In this document: positions 8,763 through 17,632 of the stretch, in pieces
How positions within the stretch are numbered: position 1 is the first letter of the stretch
Layout of the letters: every line of letters begins with the position of its first letter
Assembly (NCBI RefSeq): GCF_003012735.1
Contig: NZ_PXYI01000006.1
Coordinates: forward strand, 1 to 64,000
Source: Allosphingosinicella deserti
GTDB lineage: Bacteria > Pseudomonadota > Alphaproteobacteria > Sphingomonadales > Sphingomonadaceae
Reading direction: 5' to 3'
DNA: 64,000 nucleotides
Notes under the pieces: model-generated
Told to the model about the DNA's origin: nothing
Databases searched by the model: none
What the model saw: only the letters and a program-made list of their open reading frames with translations
Program-made: the position numbers and the translations under genes

Positions 8763-10058
8763 TCAGCGCTGGAACACCAGCGAAACGTCTGCACGAAATT
8801 CGTTGAGCGACCCCTGGAAACCGGTGCCGTCTCGATCGCGCTTTGCATAATCGAGGCGCAGGCGCGTGCTCATGATGGGCGACATCAGAAATTGCGCGCC
8901 GCCGCCGATGCGATAGACATCGTTGGATCGATCGGACCGGATATAATCCTGGTGCGCGTAATCTGCGGACGCGTTGAGGATCAGGTTGCGAAGCAACTCG
9001 TGATCGACCCGCAACTGAAGCCGGTTGTTGTAGAAGGAGCCGATCGTACTCAGATTGGAATCCTCGATCGTGCGCTGCGCGCGCACCGACACCGTGGTCA
9101 GCTCCGACAGGAAATATTCGACCTGCGCCTCCACGGAGAGGCCGCCCTCGTTGGGATAGAGCGCGTTGTCGTAATCGCGGTGGGTGTAGCCGACCCCGAC
9201 CGATCCGCGCATCAGCGCCGAAAGATCCATGTTGACGCCCGCGATCAGGCGATAGCCCTGGGAATCCCGGTTGGGTTGGCCATTGAGCAGATTCCGGTCA
9301 TATTCCGTGTCGGAATAGCTGGCCTGGACGAAGGTCGCGAAGCTCGGCGAGAGAGCATATTGCACCTGCCCGACGACGCTGTTGATGATCCGGTCACGAT
9401 CCGACTGATCAAGGCGCGTGCCGCCGTTGGTGAGCCCGCGGAAGTCAAATTCATTTCGTGCGTAGGCGAGCGTCGTGCGGACACGGCCAAGCGAATACTG
9501 GCCGCGAAGGCCCTGCATGTTGTAGACGTAACTCGATACGCCGGTGATCAGCGCCTCGCCGTCGTTCGAAAACGGCGTTTCGTAGATTTTGCCGGCCTGA
9601 GCCTCGGCCGTTACCGACAGCGCATCTCCGAGATCGGCCCGGCCGAGACCGCGCAGATAATAAGCATCCTCGTTGCGCAAGGTCGCGTCGAAGAAGCGCC
9701 GGAACTGCGCGCCCCCGGCCAGGCTCAACGCGTGGCGGGACCAGTCGGATTGCGCGCGAACCGAGGGCGCAAGCAGCAGGTAGCCGTCCGATTCGCTGCT
9801 GCCTTCCGAAAGATAGACATTGTCGGTGAATCCGGTGCCGACCTCCGCACGCGGATAGACGAGAAAGCCGCCGGCGCGAATGCCGAGAGCATCGTAGTCG
9901 GGCCGCGGCCGTTCGGTGACGCTGACGTTGCGGTCACGGTCGTAATCGAACGGGATGGCTTGGGCGATGATGCCCGATTCGGTTTGCGCCATGGCCGGGG
10001 CGGCGGGTGCGAGCACCGCGGAGGATAACAGAAGCCACTGAAAGAACTTGGGACGCAT
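8763..10058 (-). CDS. Outer-membrane beta-barrel protein of the EPS operon
   Basis: Signal peptide (WLLLSSAVLAPAAPAMA, cleavage after AMA) followed by ~400 residues of alternating amphipathic beta strands ending in LVFQR, with an aromatic residue near the C-terminus as expected of barrel proteins. It resembles the putative porin-2 (BBP2) family found in EPS loci of sphingomonads and other Wzy-dependent systems, where it probably aids passage of the polymer through or over the outer membrane. The gene lies 13 bases upstream of the co-polymerase start on the same strand. ATG 10058 is chosen; an in-frame GTG at 10067 is possible and neither has a strong ribosome site. Substrate role is inferred from position. 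Confidence 0.85.
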   Translation of the reverse strand: MRPKFFQWLLLSSAVLAPAAPAMAQTESGIIAQAIPFDYDRDRNVSVTERPRPDYDALGIRAGGFLVYPRAEVGTGFTDNVYLSEGSSESDGYLLLAPSVRAQSDWSRHALSLAGGAQFRRFFDATLRNEDAYYLRGLGRADLGDALSVTAEAQAGKIYETPFSNDGEALITGVSSYVYNMQGLRGQYSLGRVRTTLAYARNEFDFRGLTNGGTRLDQSDRDRIINSVVGQVQYALSPSFATFVQASYSDTEYDRNLLNGQPNRDSQGYRLIAGVNMDLSALMRGSVGVGYTHRDYDNALYPNEGGLSVEAQVEYFLSELTTVSVRAQRTIEDSNLSTIGSFYNNRLQLRVDHELLRNLILNASADYAHQDYIRSDRSNDVYRIGGGAQFLMSPIMSTRLRLDYAKRDRDGTGFQGSLNEFRADVSLVFQR

Positions 10059-10124
10059 CGCGCTCACTTTATCGAAAAGGCCATGGGGACGTGCAGCCGA
10101 ACGGCAGCCGCGGTGCGTCGATGC

Positions 10125-10628
10125 TCAATCGGTCGAGTAGTTCGAGCCGCCGCCACCGCCGACACCGATCACGGGCGACGCCCCAAAGCCGGCCGGTGCG
10201 CCGCCGCTGCGGCCCAGGCCCGCCGTACCGACCGGCTGGCACTCCAGCAGCGCCTGCCGGGAATTGGCGAGCGCCTGGCGAACGTTGCGCGACAGGTTCG
10301 GAGTCTTGGAATACTGGTTGATCGCCGTCTCGACGGCGTCCGACGGAGCGTTGACCTGGCTGAGCGCGAACGTGATCGCAGCCTCTGCATCCTCGCTGGA
10401 GGCATTGGACGACAGAGCGCCGACTTCACGGGTGAGGGCGGCAACCACCTGCTGGACCGCGCGAGCCGTCTCCTCGGGGCGCCGGACCGTCGCTGTCGCC
10501 AGCTTGGGGCAGTTCGCCTGAGTGATCGGGCGAACCTTGCGAACCGCCTGCGCCTGCGCGGACGGCGTCATCCCCACGATCAGCAGCACGGCGGCTGCGG
10601 CCGCTTTCGACACGTTCTTGCGATCCAT
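10125..10628 (-). CDS. Small secreted protein of unknown function in the EPS operon
   Basis: A 167-residue protein with a clear signal peptide (KAAAAAVLLIVGMTPSAQAQA, cleaved after AQA). The mature part has a helical centre with regularly placed Ala, Val and Gln, two cysteines (NCPKL and LECQP) that could form a disulphide, and a Gly/Ser-rich disordered tail (GVGGGGGSNYSTD). No known family is recognised. ATG 10628 is preceded by AAGGGGA at a good distance. It sits between the export lipoprotein and the beta-barrel gene, so a periplasmic accessory role in export is a reasonable inference. Confidence 0.75.
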   Translation of the reverse strand: MDRKNVSKAAAAAVLLIVGMTPSAQAQAVRKVRPITQANCPKLATATVRRPEETARAVQQVVAALTREVGALSSNASSEDAEAAITFALSQVNAPSDAVETAINQYSKTPNLSRNVRQALANSRQALLECQPVGTAGLGRSGGAPAGFGASPVIGVGGGGGSNYSTD

Positions 10629-10678
10629 CTCTATTCCCCTTTGTTTCCCTGAGGACGCGGCCTCGGGACCTATCGTTA

Positions 10679-11248
10679 TCAAAAGAAGCGTTCGCCCAGA
10701 CGGATCGTGTCGCCCGGATATACCTTGAGGTCGGGCGTGAGCTTGAATGGCTCTTCGACGTCCGTGCCGAACTTGCGGATGAACACCACCTTCTTCTCCG
10801 CCCGAGGCGTGAAGCCTTGCGCGGTGGCGATCGCGTTCAACACGGTAAGACCGCTTGCATACGGATATTGACCCGGCGACTTCACCTCGCCGAGAATGTA
10901 GAAGGGGCGGTAGGCTGCCACTTCCATGCTGACCTTGGGCTCCCGCAGATAGCCGTCGGCGAGCCTGGTCTCCACGACCCGGGCGACTTCGGCCGGGGTC
11001 TTCCCGGTCGCAGGAATGTCGCCGATCAGCGGAAGCGAGATATTGCCGCTGTCATTGACCGCGAACTCACCGGAGAGCGCGGCTTCGTTGAACACGTTCA
11101 TCTTCACGCGGTCGCCAACGCCGAGTCGATATTCGGCATCGATCGCAGTGGCCGCCGCGACTCGCTCGCCCGGAGACACGACCGCCGAAGGCGAGCAGCC
11201 CGCGAGAGCCAGGACGCAGCAGATCATGGTGAGAAGTCGAGAAGCCAC
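10679..11248 (-). CDS. Polysaccharide export outer-membrane lipoprotein (GumB/Wza family)
   Basis: First gene of the minus-strand export operon. Lipobox LALAGC follows a short hydrophobic signal, so the mature protein begins with a lipidated cysteine. The Poly_export domain is seen in YRLGVGDRVKMNVFNE and GNISLPLIGDIPATGKTPAEVARVVETRL, followed by a SLBB-type segment (FYILGEVKSPGQYPYASGLTVLNAI). About 190 aa, the short GumB type without Wza's C-terminal helix. GTG 11248 is preceded by AGGGGG; longer in-frame starts would place Arg-rich sequence before the signal. It is expected to form the outer-membrane export channel with the beta-barrel and co-polymerase proteins. Confidence 0.92.
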   Translation of the reverse strand: MASRLLTMICCVLALAGCSPSAVVSPGERVAAATAIDAEYRLGVGDRVKMNVFNEAALSGEFAVNDSGNISLPLIGDIPATGKTPAEVARVVETRLADGYLREPKVSMEVAAYRPFYILGEVKSPGQYPYASGLTVLNAIATAQGFTPRAEKKVVFIRKFGTDVEEPFKLTPDLKVYPGDTIRLGERFF

Positions 11249-11268
11249 AGGACCCCCTAAAAATTGTA

Positions 11269-11304
11269 TTGTGCAGTTGCGAGATTTTGTGTGCAAGTGC
11301 GAAA
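11269..11304. promoter_or_regulatory. Tandem TGC-N3-TGCGA sites between divergent EPS operons
   Basis: Two near-copies, GTGCAGTTGCGA (11271-11282) and GTGCAAGTGCGA (11291-11302), lie exactly 20 bases apart, two helical turns, so they face the same side of the DNA. They are just upstream of the export operon and face the acyltransferase gene at 11511. Related sequences recur in several other intergenic regions of this window. Binding protein unknown. Confidence 0.5.
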
Positions 11305-11510
11305 TGTACAGCAGGAGGCGGCTGTGATCAAGGCGCCGTTAACCGTCCCGTTGCGAGACACAAGATCGATTGAGCCAGAGCGTGCCTGCTTTCTGGCCGG
11401 GTTGTTTGAAGTTAAGGCGCCGGTTTGGAGCGCGGCTAAGCGGGCGTGTGTCGCCCGCCTAAGGGAAAGCCGGCCTCAATCCCCTTGCGCAGAGGAGCAC
11501 GTCCGATGGT

Positions 11511-12728
11511 ATGGGTGGAGAGATCGGGCGCAGCGGGTCCGGCGTGGGGGATAGCGTGAAAGATCAGGTCGGTTTGGTCCCGGGAGGTGGGGCCGCCATC
11601 GCTGCGCCGCAGCAGAGTCGATCCGGCGAATCATCGGCGGCCGCTGGTGCCGGCCTGCTGATCGGGATCCAGATGCTTCGCGGCTGCGCGGCGTTGCTGG
11701 TGATCCTCGCTCACGCCAATCTGATGATGCGCTACCCGCGCTACTTTCACCAGAGTCCGTTCGACATCCGCGAAGCCGGCGTGTTCGGCGTCACCGTCTT
11801 CTTCGCGATCAGCGGCTTCATCATCGCGATCGTCTCGCTCGACGGGGATCTGCGGGCGCGTTTGACGATCCGCGATTTCGCCTGGCGCCGATTCGTGCGG
11901 ATCATGCCGTTTCTCTGGCTTGCCGTGATTGGCTACAACATCCTCACCTATGTCGGGACCCGGGACATCGAATGGATGAACGCGCTGCGCGCGCTGGTCA
12001 TCTGGCCGGTCGGGGGGCTGAAACCCAACGTCATCTGGTCGCTGCGTCACGAACTCATATTCTACGCCTTGTTCGCGGCCACCTTGATGGTCGCAAGGCA
12101 GCGCTGGTGGTTGCTCGGCGCCTGGTTCCTCGCGCCTTTGATCGTCGGGGTGTCGATGCCGCTGATCGCGGGGCGTCAACTTTCTGCCGGTTCGACCGGC
12201 GAAGAATTCCTTCATGTCCTGTTGATGGGCAGCGACAATGGCGCCAATCTGCAGTTCGGCGCCGGCTTCCTTTTAGGCATTCTTTATCTGAAGCGGCATG
12301 CATGGCTTCAGCCGCGGCGGGTCGGCGGACTGGCGACCGTTCTGGGGGTGGTTGCGGCCGCGACGATCCTGGTGGAAGCGATGGACATGCCGGTCGGGCT
12401 CGCGCGAAGTTGCCTGTGGACGATGCTTGCCGGCGTGATCGTCTGGATCGGCATTGTCTGCGAGCGGTCGCCGCGCTGGATCGAACGGATCGGAATCCTC
12501 CTCGGAAATGCCTCGTTCGCCATTTACCTCACGCACAATGGCGTGCTGCTGACCGCGTTCGAAGCAGCCACCAAGCTCCGTTTGCCGTTGCCAACGGAAT
12601 TGCTGTTCTTCGTCTTCGTTGCGCTTGCGACAGGGGTCGGACTGATCGTCCACCTGATTGTCGAGAAGCCGCTTATCGCCCTGTTGTCGCGGCGCCGGAT
12701 TGCTCCGTGGCAGCGGCAGAACCGCTGA
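11511..12728 (+). CDS. Acyltransferase family 3 membrane protein
   Basis: Integral membrane O-acyltransferase (acetyl or similar) expected to decorate the EPS repeat unit. The N-terminal motif IQMLRGCAALLVILAHANLMM carries the family's arginine and catalytic-type histidine; EAGVFGVTVFFAISGFIIA, then VIWSLRHELIFYALF and NASFAIYLTHNGVL are the usual later motifs. About ten membrane segments; 405 aa with a ~45-residue polar N-terminus. ATG 11511 is the first start in frame; GTG 11544 or 11556 would shorten only the polar tail. The last 56 bases overlap the 3' end of a second acyltransferase gene on the opposite strand. Confidence 0.88.
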   Translation: MGGEIGRSGSGVGDSVKDQVGLVPGGGAAIAAPQQSRSGESSAAAGAGLLIGIQMLRGCAALLVILAHANLMMRYPRYFHQSPFDIREAGVFGVTVFFAISGFIIAIVSLDGDLRARLTIRDFAWRRFVRIMPFLWLAVIGYNILTYVGTRDIEWMNALRALVIWPVGGLKPNVIWSLRHELIFYALFAATLMVARQRWWLLGAWFLAPLIVGVSMPLIAGRQLSAGSTGEEFLHVLLMGSDNGANLQFGAGFLLGILYLKRHAWLQPRRVGGLATVLGVVAAATILVEAMDMPVGLARSCLWTMLAGVIVWIGIVCERSPRWIERIGILLGNASFAIYLTHNGVLLTAFEAATKLRLPLPTELLFFVFVALATGVGLIVHLIVEKPLIALLSRRRIAPWQRQNR

Positions 12729-13890
12729 TATCCGCGGCCGACAGAGGGCGCCGATACCGGAAGAATCGGTTGAGCGGCGCTTCGACGTATCGATAGACGA
12801 TGATCCCCGCCACGATGCCGGAGCAGGCCGACGCGACCATCGCCGGGTATAGCAGGGCCGCCGGCAGGCGGTGCGCGATCGCCGTGACCGCTCCGACCGC
12901 GAACATGTGGAACAGGTAGATCGAATAGCTCGCGTCGCCGATGTAGAGGAGGGGGCGTGGTACCGAGACGCCGCGGCCGTCGATCACGGAGACCAGCAAT
13001 GCGATGTGCAGCGTGCAGGCGATCGAAAGCCAGAGCTGGGTGGTGCGATCATGCCGGATCGCTTCGAACATGCTGGCCATCACGCCGAGCAGGACGAAGC
13101 TCACGAGCAGGGCGATCCACATCCAGGCGGTTCCCAGGCGGATCGGCCGATAAACTGCGATCATGCCGAGCAGGGTGCCGAAGATGAAGCCGATGGTCGC
13201 CACTTGCGTATAGAAAGCGGGGATCGCCGCCGTGAAGGGATGGACGATGCCGAGCAGGATCAATCCTCCAAGGATGATCGTGACGCAGAATGCGCGTTGC
13301 GCCACGCCCAGTGCGAACAGCGAGGCGAAAACCAGATAGAAGAACATCTCGTAATTGAGTGTCCACCCCAGCCGGAAGAAAGGCCAGATATAGCCTGAGC
13401 CCGCCGGATCATAAGCGGGGATGAACAGCAGCGATTTCAGCATGTGCCAGCCGTCGAACACCGTCCGCTTGAACGCTCCGGGAGCCGCAAGCGTCGCCGC
13501 GGCAAGCACAAGATTGGCGATGTAGTAAATGGGAACGATGCGCCTGATGCGGCGGCTGAGAAAGGCCGTGGGGCTGAACGTCCCACGTCCAGTGGTGAGC
13601 ACCATGATGTAGCCGCTGATCACGAAGAACAGAGTGACACCGTAGGTCGACAGCAGGTTCCACGCTCCGTGAGTGCCTCCGCTGTAGTGACCGGAGGCGT
13701 GACTGATCACCACGGCGCACGCCGCTATGGCGCGTCCGAGCTGCAGACCATCGAGGCGCGGCACCGCCGCGCCGCCGGTGGGCGGAACTGTCATTATCGT
13801 CGGACTCGATGTGCTCACGGGCGGCGACTCTCTCACTCGGCTGGACCCCCGATGCATGTCGTAGCGCGGACTCGCACCGAAATGGAGCAT
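12673..13890 (-). CDS. Acyltransferase family 3 membrane protein
   Basis: A second acyltransferase-3 protein, only distantly like its convergent neighbour. Visible motifs: LDGLQLGRAIAACAVVISHA, TYGVTLFFVISGYIMVL, LGWTLNYEMFFYLVFA and GDASYSIYLFHMFAV. About ten membrane segments. The first ~40 residues are polar and poorly conserved looking; ATG 13794 or 13857 may be the true start, as no good ribosome site precedes ATG 13890. The C-terminal tail (AAATEQSGAATTGR) lies entirely in the antisense overlap with the neighbour. Likely modifies sugars of the locus polysaccharide with an acyl group. Confidence 0.85.
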   Translation of the reverse strand: MLHFGASPRYDMHRGSSRVRESPPVSTSSPTIMTVPPTGGAAVPRLDGLQLGRAIAACAVVISHASGHYSGGTHGAWNLLSTYGVTLFFVISGYIMVLTTGRGTFSPTAFLSRRIRRIVPIYYIANLVLAAATLAAPGAFKRTVFDGWHMLKSLLFIPAYDPAGSGYIWPFFRLGWTLNYEMFFYLVFASLFALGVAQRAFCVTIILGGLILLGIVHPFTAAIPAFYTQVATIGFIFGTLLGMIAVYRPIRLGTAWMWIALLVSFVLLGVMASMFEAIRHDRTTQLWLSIACTLHIALLVSVIDGRGVSVPRPLLYIGDASYSIYLFHMFAVGAVTAIAHRLPAALLYPAMVASACSGIVAGIIVYRYVEAPLNRFFRYRRPLSAADISGSAAATEQSGAATTGR

Positions 13891-13892
13891 TT

Positions 13893-13980
13893 TTGTGCGC
13901 TGCGGAATAACTCGTCCTCTCGTGGGAGATACACGAACGGTCGAAAATTGTGCAGTTGCTAATTGTAGTGCGGTGCGGCA
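13893..13980. promoter_or_regulatory. Cluster of three TGC-N2-3-TGC sites between divergent genes
   Basis: TTGTGCGCTGCGGAA (13893-13907), TTGTGCAGTTGCTAA (13948-13962) and GTGCGGTGCGGCA (13968-13980) fill most of the 150-base gap between the divergent acyltransferase and GT4 genes. The 12 bases TTGTGCAGTTGC are identical to 11269-11280 upstream of the export operon, consistent with shared regulation. Confidence 0.45.
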
Positions 13981-14041
13981 TTCGGCAAAAAAAGGGCCGT
14001 AACGGGGGAGTGGTAAACGTAACGGGGAAGGGGGGCGTGTT

Positions 14042-15151
14042 TTGCCTGCTCGATCGGTAATGTTCTTGGTTTCGCATTCTTCCGCCGGTGGGGCCCAGGA
14101 GATCTGGGCGAATCTCGCCGAAGGGTTTTCCGAGCGCGGCTACGATGTGGTCCTGGCGGCGCTCTATCCATTCCGGGCGACCGTTCGGGAATCCGCGGCG
14201 CACCTGCCGTGGAACTATATCGTGCCGAAACGGCCTTCCGGGCCGCTTGCCGCGCTGGGCCTGTTGCGTGCGCTCGTAGCGCGACTGCGGCGCGATCGGC
14301 CGGAAATCGTGTTCACGGCAATGCCGGCGGCCAACGTACTTGCCTCGATCGCAGCGCGCCTCGCGGGATGCGGGACCCGCGTCGTGACTTCGCATCATTC
14401 TCCGGCGGAGACGCACAATCCCGCCCTCAATCTGGTCGACGGAGTTGCCGGATCGCTGAAGAGCGTCAAGGCGGTGGTCAGTGTGTCGAACACCGTGGCA
14501 GCGTCGCTGGACGGAAAACCGGCGCCGTACCGCCAGCGTCGGTGCACCATCTACAACGCCCTGCCGCCGCGGATCGAGACGCTGATCGAGTCGCTGGCCG
14601 AGAGCCACAGGCCGCGGCGGGTGCGAAACCGCCTGATCGTCGCGACAGGCAGGCTGGCACCGCAGAAAAATTATCCGCTGCTGCTGCGCGCGGCGGCGCA
14701 CATGCCTGACGCGACCTTCAAGATCGTCGGCAATGGTCCGGAAGAGGAATCGCTGAAGTCACTCGCAGCGGAGCTCGGAATCGAAGACCGAGTCGCCTTC
14801 CTCGGCCATCGTCCGCGCGAAGAAGCTATGGCGATCCTGGCGGACGGCGACGTGTTCGCCCAGGTGAGCCTGTTCGAGGGGCATAGCCTTGCCCTGGTCG
14901 AAGCCGCCAAGCTTGGCCTGCCGCTGGTCGTCTCCGACGTTCCGGTGCAGATCGAAGGGATCACCGCGCGCGACGGAACGCGCTGCGGGCTGGCTGTCGG
15001 CACCCAGGATGCCGAGGGGCTCGCGGCGACCTTGCGGCGGCTGCTCGATGATCCCACCGAATATGCCCGCATGGCCGAATTGTCTGCGAAGCTCGGCAAC
15101 GAGGCGAGCTATGCGGCGATGGTCGACGCCTACGAGGCGCTGGTCGCATGA
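14042..15151 (+). CDS. Glycosyltransferase family 4
   Basis: GT-B fold retaining glycosyltransferase. The N-terminal domain begins VMFLVSHSSAGGAQEIWANLAEG (residues 6-28, gly-rich acceptor loop); the C-terminal domain shows LIVATGRLAPQKNYPLLLRA, FKIVGNGPEEESLKSLA, VAFLGHRP and the donor-binding FEGHSLALVEAAKLGLP with the E-x7-E arrangement. It probably adds one sugar to the lipid-linked EPS unit in the cytoplasm. A TTG start at 14042 has AAGGGGGG upstream; ATG 14060 is the alternative. It heads a plus-strand operon of eight genes reaching 23252, joined to the next gene by an ATGA overlap. Confidence 0.9.
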   Translation: MPARSVMFLVSHSSAGGAQEIWANLAEGFSERGYDVVLAALYPFRATVRESAAHLPWNYIVPKRPSGPLAALGLLRALVARLRRDRPEIVFTAMPAANVLASIAARLAGCGTRVVTSHHSPAETHNPALNLVDGVAGSLKSVKAVVSVSNTVAASLDGKPAPYRQRRCTIYNALPPRIETLIESLAESHRPRRVRNRLIVATGRLAPQKNYPLLLRAAAHMPDATFKIVGNGPEEESLKSLAAELGIEDRVAFLGHRPREEAMAILADGDVFAQVSLFEGHSLALVEAAKLGLPLVVSDVPVQIEGITARDGTRCGLAVGTQDAEGLAATLRRLLDDPTEYARMAELSAKLGNEASYAAMVDAYEALVA

Positions 15152-16272
15152 GCGGAGCCGAAGCCGCCAATCCTGCCGAGGGACGGACGGGCCGATCGAC
15201 ATTGTTTTCGCTTCAGGCGATGCGCGGAATCGCGGCGCTTGCCGTGGTCGTCTATCACGCGAATCTGATTCTGAGAGAGCCGGTTTACGGCGGTATCCAC
15301 GTCTTCGACACCGTGGCGTCGCGCGGGTGGACGGGGGTCAATTTCTTCTTCGTGCTGAGCGGCTTCATCATTCTCTACGCGCACGCCAAGGATATCGGCA
15401 CGCCGGAGCGGGCGGGCCGCTACCTCTGGCGCCGCTTCGCCCGCGTCTATCCCGTCTACTGGATCGTCCTAACGGGCTTCATCGCGGGCTCGGCGGCGGG
15501 GTTCGGGCACGCCGATTTCAGCACCGCTCCCCTGCACCTGCTGTCCTCCTATTCGCTGCTGCGGCTTGTTCCCGTGCTCGATCTGCCGCTGCAGGTCGCA
15601 TGGACTTTGGTCTATGAAGTCACCTTCTATTTCGCGTTCCTGATCGTCATCCTCAATCGGCGAATCGGATTCGCGTTGATCGCGGCGTGGACGGCGGCGG
15701 TGTTGGTCAACGGGCTGCTGCTCGCCGACACCGAGACTCCTTGGACTCACGTCTGGAACCTCTATTTCCTCGTCGGCGCCCTTGCCTTCGCTGGCTTCCA
15801 ACGCATGAAGACCGCCAAATCGGGTGCGCTCGTCTTCGGCGCCGGCGCCCTCCTGCTTGCCTTCCTGTTCGCGACGGGGTTGGTCGAGCCGCGTCTTGCG
15901 CTTGGCCAAACGAAGCCTTGGCTCCTGCTCGCCTTGGCTTTCGGCTTTGCTGCGATCGTGCTCGGCAGTGTGGTATTCGAGAGGGCGCGGCCGTTGCGCA
16001 TCCCTTCGAGCCTCATCCTGCTCGGTGAGGCGAGCTATGCGATCTACCTCGTCCATTCACCGGTGATATCGCTGATGGCAGCGCTGAACCTCCGTCTCGG
16101 CGGGAACATGCTGCCCGCCCAATTGCTGTTCTGCGTCATCGTCGTTGGATCGACGACGGCCGGGATCGTGGCTCATTTCATCCTCGAAAAGCCGCTGCTT
16201 CGTCTGATGCGGGGCTTGGAGCGCTCGCGGCTTGCCGGCGCCCCCGAGGTTCGCCGGGCGGAGGCAGGGTGA
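15148..16272 (+). CDS. Acyltransferase family 3 membrane protein
   Basis: Third acyltransferase-3 enzyme (374 aa). Motifs: LQAMRGIAALAVVVYHANLIL, GWTGVNFFFVLSGFIILYAH, RRFARVYPVYW, VAWTLVYEVTFYFAF and GEASYAIYLVHSPVI. About ten transmembrane helices and a short polar tail. Its ATG overlaps the GT4 stop codon, and the downstream polymerase begins two bases after its stop, so it belongs to the repeat-unit assembly operon. It most likely acetylates or otherwise acylates the glycan on the periplasmic side or at the membrane. Confidence 0.9.
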   Translation: MSGAEAANPAEGRTGRSTLFSLQAMRGIAALAVVVYHANLILREPVYGGIHVFDTVASRGWTGVNFFFVLSGFIILYAHAKDIGTPERAGRYLWRRFARVYPVYWIVLTGFIAGSAAGFGHADFSTAPLHLLSSYSLLRLVPVLDLPLQVAWTLVYEVTFYFAFLIVILNRRIGFALIAAWTAAVLVNGLLLADTETPWTHVWNLYFLVGALAFAGFQRMKTAKSGALVFGAGALLLAFLFATGLVEPRLALGQTKPWLLLALAFGFAAIVLGSVVFERARPLRIPSSLILLGEASYAIYLVHSPVISLMAALNLRLGGNMLPAQLLFCVIVVGSTTAGIVAHFILEKPLLRLMRGLERSRLAGAPEVRRAEAG

Positions 16273-16273
16273 G

Positions 16274-17632
16274 ATGGTAGGCATCGCCGGTCGGCCGGAC
16301 AGATGGGCCTCGGTGCGCCGGGGGGCGTTCATGACCACCACCTTCTGCATGCTGTGGATGGTGACGATCGGCCTCAATCCCCTGTCCGAGAAGGTCAAGA
16401 CCATCCCGGCCACGGGCGACGGCGATTTCGCGCGCCAGCTCTGCTACAGCCTCATCTTCATCGTTGCGTTCATCGCCTCCCGGCCGTTGACCCAGCCGCG
16501 AAACCTGTTCGCGCTGCCCCTCGGGATCACCATCGCGCTCGGCTGGTGCTGGCTGAGCCTCAGCTGGTCCGACGTGCCAGGGGTCGGCATGCGCCGCTTG
16601 ATCCTGACCTCGATCATCATGTTCTCGATCTTCCGGTCGGTGCAGGAAATCGGGCATGAGCGGTCGATCGCGATGATCCGCCTGCTGCTGCTGATCACCC
16701 TCGTGCTCAACTACGTTGCAATCGTGGTCACGCCCGCTGCGATCCACCAGATCGCAGAAATCGGTGATCCGAACCTGATCGGCAACTGGCGCGGCGTTCT
16801 TCCCCAGAAGAATTTCGCGGGGGCGATCTGCGCGTTCACCATCATCCTGTTCTCGTTCGATGCGCAGAAGCTCAAGCCATGGCTGCGCGTCGCCGTGATC
16901 GTCGCGTCCTTGTTCTTTCTGTACAAGACGAAGTCAAAGACGTCGGAGGGTATCCTCGTGCTGGCGATGATCGCCGGCTGGATCTACACCCGCTACAATC
17001 CATCCTATCGTGCGCTGATCATCCCCTTGCTGAGCGTGGCCGGCTGCGCCGCCGTCCTCTACGTCGAGACGAACTGGGACGCGCTCGTCGAGCCGCTGCG
17101 GCGCCCGGATGCCTTCACCGGCCGGACGCAGATCTGGCCGCCGCTTGTGAATTACGCCAACGATCACCTGTTGACCGGCACCGGGTTCGGGTCCTTCTGG
17201 AACGTCGGACCGACCAGCCCGATCTACCAATATGCCGAAGGGTGGGTCACCGGGATCGCTGCGGGGCATAACGGCTATCTCGACATGCTGGTCCAGATCG
17301 GGCTTCCCGGCCTTATCCTCACGGTGGTCGCGATGATCATCTGGCCGATGATCCGCTTGCTGAGCAGCCGCACCGCGCCGCGGCAGACCGGGGCCTTGCT
17401 GCTGGCGGTGATCGTCTTCTGCATGGGGCACAATCTGACGGAGAGCAGCCTTTTCGATCGCGATATGGTGGTGCAGCAATTTCTCAGCTTCGCCGTCGCG
17501 ATGATCAGTTCCGTGCTCGGAAGCACTTATGCCGTGCGTCGCACGCGTTCTACGCCGGTCCCGCGCGACGCTCGGATCGCGCATCCGCGCCCGATGGTCA
17601 GAGAGCCGATGATCAAAGAAAGGCAGGCATGA
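16274..17632 (+). CDS. O-antigen ligase/polymerase family protein, tandem copy 1
   Basis: Polytopic membrane protein (452 aa) of the Wzy/WaaL class. It shares long near-identical stretches with the next gene: GWCWLSLSWS, NWRGVLPQKNFAGA, KTKSKTSEGIL, TRYNPSYRALIIPLLSV, DAFTGRTQIWPPL, GTGFGSFWNVG, AAGHNGYLDMLVQIGLPG and GHNLTESSLFDRD. The loop containing R-T-Q-I-W and G-H-N-G-Y-L is the likely catalytic periplasmic loop. ATG 16274 follows GGGTGAG; an open frame extends upstream into the previous gene but has no better ribosome site. Polymerisation of EPS is the likely job; the duplicate may differ in linkage or act as a ligase. Confidence 0.88.
   Translation: MVGIAGRPDRWASVRRGAFMTTTFCMLWMVTIGLNPLSEKVKTIPATGDGDFARQLCYSLIFIVAFIASRPLTQPRNLFALPLGITIALGWCWLSLSWSDVPGVGMRRLILTSIIMFSIFRSVQEIGHERSIAMIRLLLLITLVLNYVAIVVTPAAIHQIAEIGDPNLIGNWRGVLPQKNFAGAICAFTIILFSFDAQKLKPWLRVAVIVASLFFLYKTKSKTSEGILVLAMIAGWIYTRYNPSYRALIIPLLSVAGCAAVLYVETNWDALVEPLRRPDAFTGRTQIWPPLVNYANDHLLTGTGFGSFWNVGPTSPIYQYAEGWVTGIAAGHNGYLDMLVQIGLPGLILTVVAMIIWPMIRLLSSRTAPRQTGALLLAVIVFCMGHNLTESSLFDRDMVVQQFLSFAVAMISSVLGSTYAVRRTRSTPVPRDARIAHPRPMVREPMIKERQA

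Noticed and set aside
6551-8806. Long open frame of ~750 codons on the plus strand
   Set aside because: It is the mirror of the co-polymerase/kinase gene; its translation is rich in Arg/Gly/Asp without any domain, as expected of antisense frames in GC-rich DNA.
11269-13980. Assignment of the TGC-N2-3-TGC motif to PhaR
   Set aside because: PhaR-type sites are described as inverted TGC...GCA, whereas most copies here are direct TGC repeats; naming the regulator would go beyond the evidence.
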